The notes beneath the pieces were generated by a model. That model was given only the letters and a program-made list of their open reading frames with translations, was not told where the DNA came from and ran no database searches. A DNA stretch of 21,337 bases from an uncultured Akkermansia sp. (GTDB lineage Bacteria; Verrucomicrobiota; Verrucomicrobiia; Verrucomicrobiales; Akkermansiaceae): positions 1-21,337 of the forward strand of contig URLZ01000037.1 in assembly GCA_900548895.1 (NCBI GenBank). Direction: 5' to 3'. The position numbers and the translations under genes were made by a program. Of this stretch, positions 1 to 9,976 are shown piece by piece (the stretch's first letter is position 1; each line of letters opens with the position of its first letter).

Positions 1-209
1 CTCACATCAATAATACGCTCAAGATACGAAAAATCTTTCAACTTTTTGACAAAATATGAAAAAAAACAGTTGGGAAATCATCTCACCGGCGCCTGTTGCG
101 GAGGGCATTTGCGGCGCGAGCTCACGCCCTGGGTTTTGACAACAGGTCGTATGCGCGGAGCGCCTGCAACGTCCCTATTGACTCGCAAATCATGACTTAT
201 CAGGATGAC

Positions 210-261
210 GGTGCACATTTTTGTCCGCTACGCGTATGGTGCGGATTTTTGTCCGCTTACG
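210..261. repeat. Two 23-24 nt direct repeats, possible IS-end relic
   Basis: The copies at 210-232 and 238-261 share GGTGC, two variable bases, then ATTTTTGTCCGCT, an optional T and ACG. They repeat with a 28-nt period. Closely spaced multiple repeats of this kind occur at the termini of some insertion sequences, notably the IS21 group, where they bind the transposase. No transposase gene, matching inverted end or target duplication is visible, so a relic is only one possibility; an operator is another. Confidence 0.35.
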
Positions 262-578
262 GCTGCCGCGGGGGGCTCCGACGGACCTTGCGAAGCTGGC
301 GCTCTCCGGCTTCGGCTCCGCGTGCTGAAAACCGTTCTCGCTCGTTAATGATCAGGCCGTTCGCTTCTTTATTGCAGGCGTGCGCTCAGCCGAGCCGCCG
401 CGGGGTTTTTGCTCCTGCCGTTCGGGCGGGCAGAGGCTGCGGAGCGAGTGTTCGCGCGGTGCGGCGGCCAGTGTCGGCGGACGAATGGATACGGCGTGTG
501 CAGGCGGCGGGATTTCCCGCCTGCTGCGGCGAGGTAGAGCCTGCCGAGCCGGGATTTCGACGGAGGCTCGAGGAGTCG

Positions 579-603
579 CCCGAGGGCGGGCGTTGCCCTC
601 GGG
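579..603 (-). terminator. Hairpin after the CoA-transferase gene
   Basis: A perfect 9-bp stem, CCCGAGGGC (579-587) with GCCCTCGGG (595-603), and a 7-nt loop. It lies about 27 nt past the stop codon of the minus-strand CoA-transferase gene. No U-tract follows. A second, bulged hairpin (about 501-523, CAGG/CCTG plus CGGG/CCCG) lies further downstream. Confidence 0.5.
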
Positions 604-629
604 TATCGCACCGGCATCCGCCTTGTTGT

Positions 630-2111
630 TCAGATATCCGCTTCGTGCATGTCGCCCTTATCCTGATAGGCGATGTGCATGGCGAAGGCTTTTTTGAGGC
701 AGTGCGGTGTGTGCCCGGTCGGCGTGAGGGCGAGGTAGCGGCGCAGCAGGGGGCGGTAGCTCGGGTGGGCGCAGTTCTCGATGATGAGTTCGGCGCGTTC
801 GCGCGGGGAGCGCCCGCGCAGATCGGCGATGCCCTGCTCTGTCACCACGATGGCGACGTCGTGCTCGGTGTGGTCCGTGTGGCTGACCATGGGCACGATG
901 GAGGAGATGGCGCCGCCCTTGGCCGTCGACGGGCACATGAAGATCGTGTAGGCCGCCGCGCGCGCAAAGTCGCCGGAGCCGCCGATGCCGTTCATGATGG
1001 TCGTGCCGAAGAAGTGCGAGGAGTTGACGTTGCCGAAGATGTCGATCTCAATGGCTGTGTTGGTGCAGATGAGGCCGATGTTGCGCGCCATCTCGGGGTT
1101 ATTGGTGACCTCCTGCGGGCGCAGCAGCAGCTTGTCGCGGTAAAAGTCGAAGTGCTCGTAGATGTCTTCCAGCACCTGATCCGAGACCGAGAGAGAGCAG
1201 CCCGAGGCGAAGGTGCAGCGCCCCTGGCGGATGAGGTCGATGGCCGAGTCCTGAATGACCTCGGTGTACATCTTGAAGTTCGGGATGCTCGTGTTGCGCG
1301 CCAGAGCCGTCAGCACGGCGTTGGCGACATTGCCCACCCCGCTCTGAATGGGCAGAAAGCTCGGCGGAATGCGGCCGATGCGATACTCCTCGGCGAGGAA
1401 GTCGGCGATGCGCTCGCCGATGATGTCCGTCTCGCCCGTGGAGGGCTTGAAGGCCGGAATGCCGTCGCTGCGGTGGGTGTGCACGATGCCGACGATTTTG
1501 GCGGGGTCGACGCGCAGCGTCTTGGTGCCGACGCGCGAATCGGCGGCGTAGACGGCGATCTCTCCGCGATCAGGCGGGTCGAGCGGCACGTAGATATCGT
1601 GAATCTCGCGGATTTCGGGCTTGTGGTAGGTGTTGAGCTCGAGAATGATGCGGTCGGCGAGCATGCTGAAGGTCGGCGAATTGCCGCCGCTGGCCGTCAG
1701 GGTGATCTCGCCGTCGTCCGTCACGTCGCAGACCTCGATGATGGCCGTGGAGATGCGCGGCAGGTGCCCGTAGCGCATATCCTGAGCCATCAGGGAAATG
1801 TGGCAGTCGATGTACTGCACCTCGCCGGCGTTGATCGCGCGGCGCATCTCCTTGCTGGCCTGATAGGGCATGAAGCGCTCGACGGCCCCGGCCTCCGCCA
1901 GCACGCCGTCGACGAGGGTGCTGGTGCTCGCACCGGTCATGACGGTGAGCTTGAAGGGCCGCCCGGCCGCGTGCTCGGCCTTGGCGCGCTGGGCAATCGC
2001 CGTGGGCATGACCTTCGGTGCTCCGGCGTTGGTGAAGCCGCTCATGCCGATGCAATCGCCGTCATGAATCAGCTCAGCCGCCTCTTCGGGAGTGAGACTC
2101 GTATAACGCAT
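630..2111 (-). CDS. Acetyl-CoA hydrolase/transferase family succinate (propionate/acetate) CoA-transferase
   Basis: The 493-residue product matches the length and layout of the acetyl-CoA hydrolase/transferase family (class I CoA-transferases such as acetate AarC, Cat1 and propionyl-CoA:succinate CoA-transferase). These move CoA between succinyl-CoA and a short-chain acid in the cytoplasm through a glutamyl-CoA thioester. The expected catalytic glutamate is E284 in YTEVIQD; the CoA-site loop GGSGDF is at 377-382, followed by the C-terminal TEQGIADLRG segment typical of the family. I chose the ATG at 2111 because the family homology starts there (MRYTSLTPEEA) and a promoter -10 box ends 10 nt before it; the frame stays open upstream, but in low-complexity sequence. 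The gene diverges from carB. The carboxylic-acid partner cannot be read from sequence; succinate to propionate exchange is my preferred guess. Family is confident, substrate is not. Confidence 0.93.
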   Translation of the reverse strand: MRYTSLTPEEAAELIHDGDCIGMSGFTNAGAPKVMPTAIAQRAKAEHAAGRPFKLTVMTGASTSTLVDGVLAEAGAVERFMPYQASKEMRRAINAGEVQYIDCHISLMAQDMRYGHLPRISTAIIEVCDVTDDGEITLTASGGNSPTFSMLADRIILELNTYHKPEIREIHDIYVPLDPPDRGEIAVYAADSRVGTKTLRVDPAKIVGIVHTHRSDGIPAFKPSTGETDIIGERIADFLAEEYRIGRIPPSFLPIQSGVGNVANAVLTALARNTSIPNFKMYTEVIQDSAIDLIRQGRCTFASGCSLSVSDQVLEDIYEHFDFYRDKLLLRPQEVTNNPEMARNIGLICTNTAIEIDIFGNVNSSHFFGTTIMNGIGGSGDFARAAAYTIFMCPSTAKGGAISSIVPMVSHTDHTEHDVAIVVTEQGIADLRGRSPRERAELIIENCAHPSYRPLLRRYLALTPTGHTPHCLKKAFAMHIAYQDKGDMHEADI

Positions 2112-2121
2112 GGACAGGCGC

Positions 2122-2150
2122 AGAATAGCAGAATGCTCGAGCTGAGTCCA
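2122..2150 (-). promoter_or_regulatory. Promoter of the CoA-transferase gene
   Basis: TGGACT (2150-2145), 17 bp, TATTCT (2127-2122), then 10 nt to the ATG. The expected transcription start is about 3-4 nt before the start codon. There is no Shine-Dalgarno sequence. The -35 box is imperfect; the 17-bp spacer and 10-nt distance match prfB and other genes here. Confidence 0.55.
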
Positions 2151-2449
2151 GCTTTTTCTTGCGCGCCACCCGCCGCCATCCTTCCGCTCCCGGCGACGGC
2201 TCTGCCGCTTGCGCTTCCGCCCGCACGGCTTTTCGCCTTTCCCTTCGCCGGGCGGAGCCCCTGCGTGCCCTGCGATGGCTGCATGCCGGAGCCGGAGCGC
2301 GGAACGTCCCGGTGCCCGCACGGTTCGGCGGCGAGGCGAGCCGGGTTGAGCGAAGTCCGGAGTCGGGGTGGAGCCGGGTCGCGGGGCGGATGGCGGAGCG
2401 GATGGCGAGGCGCTTGCGCGCGAGGCCCTTTTGAGAGCCTGCTGCATAT
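2151..2449. other. Intergenic spacer between divergent CoA-transferase and carB
   Basis: Nearly 300 bp of GC-rich sequence between the two divergent promoters. The left half is pyrimidine-rich on the + strand and the right half purine-rich. A short direct repeat, GCGGATGGCG / GCGGATGGCGAGGCG, lies at about 2394-2422. No gene or RNA is recognisable. Confidence 0.5.
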
Positions 2450-2478
2450 TTGACTTGATTTTTTCGGCAGAATATGGC
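2450..2478 (+). promoter_or_regulatory. Probable carB promoter
   Basis: TTGACT (2450-2455), 17 bp, TATGGC (2473-2478) in a locally AT-rich patch. The carB ATG lies 26 nt past the -10 box, giving a leader of roughly 20 nt without an SD sequence. The -10 match is only moderate. Confidence 0.45.
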
Positions 2479-2504
2479 ATACATCTGCAAGTTTACACCG
2501 AACC

Positions 2505-5726
<3,222 letters not shown>

Positions 5727-5771
5727 GTGCCGCGCCGACTGACTCATAGCGCAACAGAGTACCGTTGTGAT

Positions 5772-5804
5772 GCGCCGCCGCCTGATCTTTGCAGGCGGCG
5801 GCGC
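5772..5804 (+). terminator. carB terminator hairpin
   Basis: A perfect 13-bp stem: GCGCCGCCGCCTG (5772-5784) pairs with CAGGCGGCGGCGC (5792-5804) around the 7-nt loop ATCTTTG. It lies 46 nt after the carB stop and is followed by GATCCTTTCCCC, a weak pyrimidine tract rather than a true U-run. Confidence 0.7.
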
Positions 5805-5904
5805 GATCCTTTCCCCCTGAGCGGGCCGTGGGGGGGCTTCAGAGCCCTGCCGCGGACTCGGACAGTTTCGGCTCCCGTCGTCGGCTCCTCGGCCTCTTCG
5901 GATA

Positions 5905-5938
5905 CAACCCGCCGCTGCCATCCGGCAGCGGCGGGTTG
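5905..5938. terminator. Second perfect hairpin downstream of carB
   Basis: A perfect 15-bp stem: CAACCCGCCGCTGCC (5905-5919) pairs with GGCAGCGGCGGGTTG (5924-5938) around the tetraloop ATCC. No T-tract follows. It may be a backup terminator or part of a structured transcript. Because it is an inverted repeat, its strand is undetermined. Confidence 0.55.
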
Positions 5939-6070
5939 CCGCTTTCAGCCCCGCGCTGCGCCTCGCCCGTGCCTCGATCGTGCCTCGCGCCGGGATAGCC
6001 GTTGCGAGTCTGAAGTGCCCGAGAGGCGTCCTGAGGGCCGCCTGAAATCGCACGGACGAAGCGGATAAGC

Positions 6071-6099
6071 TTGACAGAGACGCTCACATCCAGTACAAC
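6071..6099 (+). promoter_or_regulatory. Promoter of the acyltransferase gene
   Basis: TTGACA (6071-6076, consensus), 17 bp, TACAAC (6094-6099), then 10 nt to an in-frame ATG at 6110. The longest open frame begins with the TTG of this -35 box, which is therefore not the start codon. Confidence 0.6.
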
Positions 6100-6109
6100 T
6101 CTCCGGCGG

Positions 6110-7381
6110 ATGGAGAGCCGAGGGCGGAGCCTCTCTGAGCGCTGGGCGATGCCGCCTTGCGACAGGGAATTCCCTCCGCATTCCCTCAGTCTCCCACAAC
6201 CCGCCCCGACGACACGACGAGTCATGACGCCCCGCCCCTCGCTGCCCGACATCAGCTACCGCACGAGCAACCGACTCGCTGCCGTCGACATCATGCGCAT
6301 TCTGGCTGCCCTCTGCGTGATGTACGAGCACCTGTATTTCGGCGACGTGCCCGAGCTCATCGTGCAGGTGCGCGAGGTGCCGGTGGAGATTTTCGGCCAC
6401 ATGAGCGGCATCTTTTTCGTGCTGGCGGGCTTTTTCGCCTGCCGTCGCATCACCTGGGGCAAGGCCCTGCGCAACGCTTGGTGGTGCTTTGCTCCCTTCG
6501 CCCTCTGGAACCTCATCTTCATCGCGGTCGCCGCCGACCGAAACAACGGCTGCGTCATCGGCCACAGCGCGGCTGATCTCTTCGGCGTCACCAGCTTTCT
6601 GCTGCCCGGCGGCCTGCTCTGGGATTCCGCACCCTCGCACCCCGCCAACACGCCGCTGTGGTTCATGCGCGACCTCACCCTTCTCTTCCTGCTTTCGCCG
6701 CTGCTCTGCCGCTTCGCGCGCTACCTGCTGCCGCTGCTGCTGATGATGTCGCTCATGCCCGCCTTTACCGCCGCCTTCCGGCCGGACTTCAACCTCTTTT
6801 TCTCGCCCTACGCCGTGGCGCTCTTCTGCTTCGGCTGCGCGCTCGGCTCAACACGCGACGATGTGCGTCGCGCCATGCTTCGCTTCTGCTCGCTGCCCCT
6901 CGTGCTGCTCTATCTCGCCGTGACAGCCGCCGGGGTGTACTTCGGTATCGACATTTTGGGCAAGGAGGGGGCAGACGTCACCTCAAAACCCCTCATCGTC
7001 TCGCTCATCAGCTTCTGCGTCTTTTACCAGCTCGCCCGCTACCTCGAGCTGCACCTGCCCGCTCTCGCCCGCTTCGCTCTCGCCTACGCTCCCGTCACCT
7101 TCCTCACCTTCGCGACCCACTCGCTCATCTACATGTTCGCCATCCCCGATGACTGGGCGACTTCCGAGGGATTCCTGCTCTGCCTGCCCCTGCTGATTTT
7201 CGCGCTTCAGGCGCTGCTCTTCGCCCTGCTCAAGCCGCTCTTGGTGCGGAGTTCGGCGGGGCGCTTCGCGCTCCACCTGTTCGCTCACTACAAGGCGCGG
7301 CCTGACGATCTGGAGCCCGCCCCGCAGGCGGTTGCTGACAGCGCGGATGGCTCTGCGCAGCGAGACGGAGCGCGGCCCTGA
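6110..7381 (+). CDS. Acyltransferase-3 family membrane protein (OafA-like)
   Basis: The 423-residue product is an integral membrane protein of the acyltransferase-3 family. Members such as OafA and WecH transfer acetyl or similar acyl groups to surface sugars or exported molecules. The family opening is seen as RLAAVDIMRILAALCVMYEH, with H74 in the place of the histidine the family usually needs. A PLWFMRDL motif follows, typical of this family, and about ten hydrophobic segments continue to residue 390. A short polar tail rich in A, D and P ends it. I chose the ATG at 6110 because it sits 10 nt after a good -10 box; the ATG at 6224 (residue 39) is a real alternative, since the first 38 residues are hydrophilic and lie outside the family core. 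Acceptor and acyl donor are unknown. It stands alone, 285 nt before the macrodomain gene. Confidence 0.85.
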   Translation: MESRGRSLSERWAMPPCDREFPPHSLSLPQPAPTTRRVMTPRPSLPDISYRTSNRLAAVDIMRILAALCVMYEHLYFGDVPELIVQVREVPVEIFGHMSGIFFVLAGFFACRRITWGKALRNAWWCFAPFALWNLIFIAVAADRNNGCVIGHSAADLFGVTSFLLPGGLLWDSAPSHPANTPLWFMRDLTLLFLLSPLLCRFARYLLPLLLMMSLMPAFTAAFRPDFNLFFSPYAVALFCFGCALGSTRDDVRRAMLRFCSLPLVLLYLAVTAAGVYFGIDILGKEGADVTSKPLIVSLISFCVFYQLARYLELHLPALARFALAYAPVTFLTFATHSLIYMFAIPDDWATSEGFLLCLPLLIFALQALLFALLKPLLVRSSAGRFALHLFAHYKARPDDLEPAPQAVADSADGSAQRDGARP

Positions 7382-7386
7382 CGGGT

Positions 7387-7407
7387 GTCTCCCGATGGTT
7401 CGGAGAC
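7387..7407 (+). terminator. Weak hairpin after the acyltransferase gene
   Basis: GTCTCC (7387-7392) pairs with GGAGAC (7402-7407) across a 9-nt loop, just past the stop codon. A T5 run occurs about 17 nt further on, too far for a classical terminator. Confidence 0.3.
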
Positions 7408-7470
7408 GCGTTGAGAAGCAGTCTTTTTCCCCTCAGTGTTTCCCCTCACTCGGGTTTGGCACAGGTTCGT

Positions 7471-7498
7471 CGCGCCGCGGTGAACGTCCGCGCCGCGG
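7471..7498. repeat. Direct repeat CGCGCCGCGG, 18-nt period
   Basis: CGCGCCGCGG occurs at 7471-7480 and again at 7489-7498. The copies contain the palindrome CCGCGG. They lie about 50 nt before the predicted macrodomain promoter and could be protein-binding sites or chance in GC-rich DNA. Confidence 0.3.
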
Positions 7499-7544
7499 CG
7501 ACAATTTTGACTTCGAGGAGCGTCTCGGGGAGAAATTCGATAGA

Positions 7545-7596
7545 TTGTATTAAAAATTTGTTTGATGTTATACGTTTTGAATTGACAGATTGTCAA
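7545..7596 (+). promoter_or_regulatory. Macrodomain-gene promoter with overlapping palindromic operator candidate
   Basis: TTGTAT (7545-7550), 17 bp, TTATAC (7568-7573) lie in a sharply AT-rich patch, with a TG just before the -10 that could act as an extended element. Immediately downstream, about where transcription would start, is the perfect inverted repeat TTGACA-GAT-TGTCAA (7582-7596). A repressor dimer bound there would block initiation. The leader to the ATG at 7667 would be about 87 nt. The alternative that TTGACA itself is a -35 lacks a good -10 at 16-18 bp. Confidence 0.4.
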
Positions 7597-7666
7597 CTTA
7601 TGTTAATCTCTTTGCCGTTCGCAGTGATTTTGCCTTCGGAAAAGCTTCGCGAACGATGCACCCGAA

Positions 7667-8137
7667 ATGTCATTGGAGATCATACACGGAGATATCACTA
7701 AGTTAGAAGTTGATGTCATAGTCAATGCTGCCAACCGTTCGCTGCTCGGCGGCGGCGGGGTCGACGGGTGCATCCATAGGGCGGCTGGTTCGGCCTTGTT
7801 GGCCGAGTGTCGCGGCCTCGGGGGCTGTGAAACGGGTGATGCCAAACTGACTCGCGGTTACCGCTTGCCCTGCCGCTACATTATTCATACGGTCGGGCCG
7901 ATCTGGCGCGGCGGGCGGTGCGGCGAGCGCGACTTGTTGAGTTCTTGTTATTTTCGCTCGCTGGAGCTGGCTCAGGAGTTCGGGTGCCGCTCCGTTGCCT
8001 TTCCGCTGATTTCCTCCGGCATTTACGGCTACCCCCGCGGCGAGGCGCAGCAGGTGGCTGAGCAGGCGATCAACGATTTTCTCGCAGAGAGGGATCCGAA
8101 GGGGCTCATGCGCGTGCTGCTCGTGCTCTATCCCTGA
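7667..8137 (+). CDS. Macrodomain protein (O-acetyl-ADP-ribose deacetylase-like)
   Basis: The 156-residue product is a single macrodomain, the fold that binds ADP-ribose. The closest familiar relatives are YmdB-type enzymes that remove acetyl from O-acetyl-ADP-ribose or ADP-ribose from proteins. Signature motifs are VNAAN (19-23), [14 protein letters not shown] (28-41, with D33 at the catalytic aspartate position), [12 protein letters not shown] (57-68) and [11 protein letters not shown] (113-123). The protein stops at VLLVLYP, about 20 residues shorter than YmdB, losing the last helix expected in that family; this may be natural or a truncation. Codon use is less GC-biased than in carB, and the upstream region is AT-rich, which hints at acquisition. 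No ADP-ribosyltransferase or sirtuin gene lies nearby, so its target is unknown. Confidence 0.9.
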   Translation: MSLEIIHGDITKLEVDVIVNAANRSLLGGGGVDGCIHRAAGSALLAECRGLGGCETGDAKLTRGYRLPCRYIIHTVGPIWRGGRCGERDLLSSCYFRSLELAQEFGCRSVAFPLISSGIYGYPRGEAQQVAEQAINDFLAERDPKGLMRVLLVLYP

Positions 8138-8317
8138 GTTTGTCGCCCCTTGTCGCCGCTGATACGGATCAACTCGGGGTGGCAGGGGGCAGGCGCGGCG
8201 GTGTCCTGAGAGGCCCTGCGGGAGGGCAGAGGAGCTCCGCGATGGGGCGGGGAGAGCTCCGGGAGCGGACGACGTGATGTGCGCTGCCGCCTTCTCTGTC
8301 ATTGAGCGCATTCGGAC

Positions 8318-8346
8318 TTGCCAAAAAGCGGACCGGGGACTATGCT
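8318..8346 (+). promoter_or_regulatory. Promoter of the GHL10 gene (leaderless)
   Basis: TTGCCA (8318-8323), 17 bp, TATGCT (8341-8346), then 7 nt to the ATG at 8354. Transcription is expected to start at or next to the A of the start codon. The TTG of the -35 box is in frame with the gene and would be mistaken for a start codon. Confidence 0.65.
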
Positions 8347-8353
8347 GGTGGCG

Positions 8354-9775
8354 ATGAAGCGCCTCTTTGCCATGCTGCTCTTCTGCCTGATGGCCACCGC
8401 CGTGCAGGCCTGGCAGCAAGTGAACGAAACCGCGCCGGAGCCCGCCCGCGAGTTCCGCGCCGCGTGGGTATCGACCGTCTACAACCTCGACTGGCCCTCG
8501 CGCGCCGGGCTCTCCCCCGCCCAGCAGCGCGCCGAGCTGCTGAACATCATCGAGAAGGCCCGCCAGATGCGGCTCAACGCCATCATCCTGCAAGTGAGGC
8601 CCAATGGCGACGCCCTCTACAACTCGCGCTACGAGCCCTGGAGCGCCTGGCTCTCCGGCGCGGGCGTCAACCCGGGCTACGACCCGCTCGCCTTCGCCAT
8701 CGACGAGGCGCACAAGCGCGGCCTGGAGGTGCACGCTTGGTTCAACCCCTTCCGCGCGACCATCAGCGGGCGCCCCGTGGGCCGCGGGCACATTGCGCTG
8801 AAGCGCCGCGACCTCCTCAAGAAGGCCGGCAGCACGATGATCCTCAACCCCTCGGCGCCGGATGCCCAGGAGCACGTGCTCAAGGTCATCCTCGACGTCG
8901 TGCGCCGCTATGATATCGACGGCGTGCACCTCGACGACTACTTTTACCCCTACCCGCCCAACAACAACATCGCTGACGGCAAGACGCCCGCCCAGCGCCG
9001 CGCCGCGATCAGCCACTTCGTCTCAACGCTCTACCGCGATGTCAAGGACATCAAGCCCTACGTGCGCGTCGGCATCAGCCCCTTCGGTATCTGGCAGCCG
9101 GGCTACCCCCGGCAGGTCGAAGCTCAGGTGAACGCCTACGAGCATCTGGCCTGCGATGCCCGCCTCTGGCTGCAAAAGGGCTGGGTGGACTATCTGGCCC
9201 CCCAGCTTTACTGGCGCATCTCGGGCAAACAGAGCTTTACCGCCCTCATGCAGTGGTGGAGCAGCATCAACCCGAATCGCCCCGTGTGGCCCGGCATCGC
9301 CTCTGTGCGCATCAAGAGCAAGGAGGATCCCGGCCGCACGGCTGCCGAGATCGGCGCGCAGATCGCCGCCACGCGCCGCTACGCGCGGCAGAGCTCCGGC
9401 CAGCTCTTCTGGAGCTGGCGCTCCCTTGGCAGCAACCGCGGCGGCGTGCTCCGCGAACTGGCGCGCTATTACCCCGAGGCGGCCCTTCCGCCCGCGATGC
9501 CGTGGTGCGGCAATACGCGGCCCGGCCGACCTGCCGTGGCGGCGCAGAACGTCCGCGGCGGCTGCCGCATCACCTGGAGGCCGGCGGATCGCAGCGCGCG
9601 CAAGTGGGCGGTGCAGCTCGGCCGCGGCGGGCGCTGGTTCCTCTACTGCGTGCTGCCCTCGCGCGCGAACGCTATCGTGCTGCCGGCCTCTGTTTCTTCA
9701 CGCATCGATCGCATCGCCATCAGGCCCATCTCGGCTTGCGGTAACAGCGGCGCGCCCGGTGTGCTCGCCCGCTGA
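8354..9775 (+). CDS. Exported family-10-like glycoside hydrolase (GHL10, DigH/YddW-like)
   Basis: The 473-residue product starts with a signal peptide (residues 1-19, MKRLF to AVQA, probable cleavage before W20). The mature protein matches the GHL10/DUF187 hydrolases: EFRAAWVSTVYNLDWPS (33-49), ILQVRPNGDALY (78-89), HAWFNPFRA (127-135), VHLDDYFYPY (191-200, acidic pair D194-D195 the likely catalytic region), ISPFGIW (241-247) and LAPQLYW (281-287). A C-terminal region of about 90 residues follows the barrel and resembles an accessory beta domain. In E. coli, DigH cleaves peptide-free peptidoglycan at the septum, so a periplasmic cell-wall role is plausible; polysaccharide turnover is an alternative. 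ATG 8354 was chosen because of the signal peptide and the promoter. It converges on fhs with two hairpins between. Confidence 0.92.
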   Translation: MKRLFAMLLFCLMATAVQAWQQVNETAPEPAREFRAAWVSTVYNLDWPSRAGLSPAQQRAELLNIIEKARQMRLNAIILQVRPNGDALYNSRYEPWSAWLSGAGVNPGYDPLAFAIDEAHKRGLEVHAWFNPFRATISGRPVGRGHIALKRRDLLKKAGSTMILNPSAPDAQEHVLKVILDVVRRYDIDGVHLDDYFYPYPPNNNIADGKTPAQRRAAISHFVSTLYRDVKDIKPYVRVGISPFGIWQPGYPRQVEAQVNAYEHLACDARLWLQKGWVDYLAPQLYWRISGKQSFTALMQWWSSINPNRPVWPGIASVRIKSKEDPGRTAAEIGAQIAATRRYARQSSGQLFWSWRSLGSNRGGVLRELARYYPEAALPPAMPWCGNTRPGRPAVAAQNVRGGCRITWRPADRSARKWAVQLGRGGRWFLYCVLPSRANAIVLPASVSSRIDRIAIRPISACGNSGAPGVLAR

Positions 9776-9797
9776 GGATTCGGCCCTTTGCGGTTCC

Positions 9798-9817
9798 GTC
9801 CACCCTCAGGGGTGGAC
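9798..9817 (+). terminator. Terminator hairpin after the GHL10 gene
   Basis: A perfect 8-bp stem: GTCCACCC (9798-9805) pairs with GGGTGGAC (9810-9817) around the tetraloop TCAG, 22 nt past the stop codon. No T-tract follows directly; AACCTTTACTTT comes about 15 nt later. Confidence 0.55.
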
Positions 9818-9920
9818 GCAGCGAGCACCCGGAACCTTTACTTTGTGCCGCCCCTTCGCCGCGGAGCGGGCGAGAGTGGGAGCGAGTTGCAGGGTGAGAG
9901 TGCGGCGGATACCCGGTGGC

Positions 9921-9953
9921 GTCAGACCGATGGCGGTGCGCCGCCGGTCTGAC
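9921..9953. terminator. Terminator hairpin between convergent GHL10 gene and fhs
   Basis: GTCAGACCG (9921-9929) pairs with CGGTCTGAC (9945-9953), 9 bp. Inside it, across a 2x2 internal loop, GGCG (9932-9935) pairs with CGCC (9939-9942) around a 3-nt loop. It lies 23 nt beyond the fhs stop on the minus strand, so it probably ends fhs and may serve both directions. Confidence 0.6.
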
Positions 9954-9976
9954 GGATGAGGGGAAGAGAAGGATTC

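Larger units (their letters stand above)
1..629. other. Gene-free left flank
   Basis: No convincing gene. Bases 1-80 are much more AT-rich than the rest of the window and contain a TTGTCA-17-TCGTAT promoter-like pair on the minus strand pointing off the left edge, which is weak. Bases 210-261 hold two direct repeats (separate entry). Bases 500-603 hold hairpins that probably end the CoA-transferase transcript. Open frames here are arginine/alanine-rich and overlap those hairpins, so I treat them as noise from high GC content. Confidence 0.6.
5727..6070. other. Intergenic region with two strong hairpins
   Basis: No gene is supported between carB and the next promoter at 6071. The region holds two perfect GC-rich hairpins (5772-5804 and 5905-5938, listed separately) about 100 nt apart, separated by sequence with repeated TCGGCTC motifs. 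There is no tRNA-like T-arm. Confidence 0.5.

Noticed and set aside
369..617. Possible 82-codon minus-strand gene after the CoA-transferase gene
   Set aside because: Overlaps the terminator hairpin; low-complexity Arg/Pro/Ala product without a start signal.
96..2453. A 785-codon + strand frame across the CoA-transferase gene
   Set aside because: Shadow of the real minus-strand gene; no motif or start signal.
5727..6070. Possible tRNA or riboswitch between carB and the acyltransferase gene
   Set aside because: No cloverleaf, T-loop or known aptamer core; only two simple hairpins.
7582..7608. TTGACA at 7582 as a -35 box for the macrodomain gene
   Set aside because: No acceptable -10 at 16-18 bp; it is better explained as half of the palindrome TTGACA-GAT-TGTCAA.
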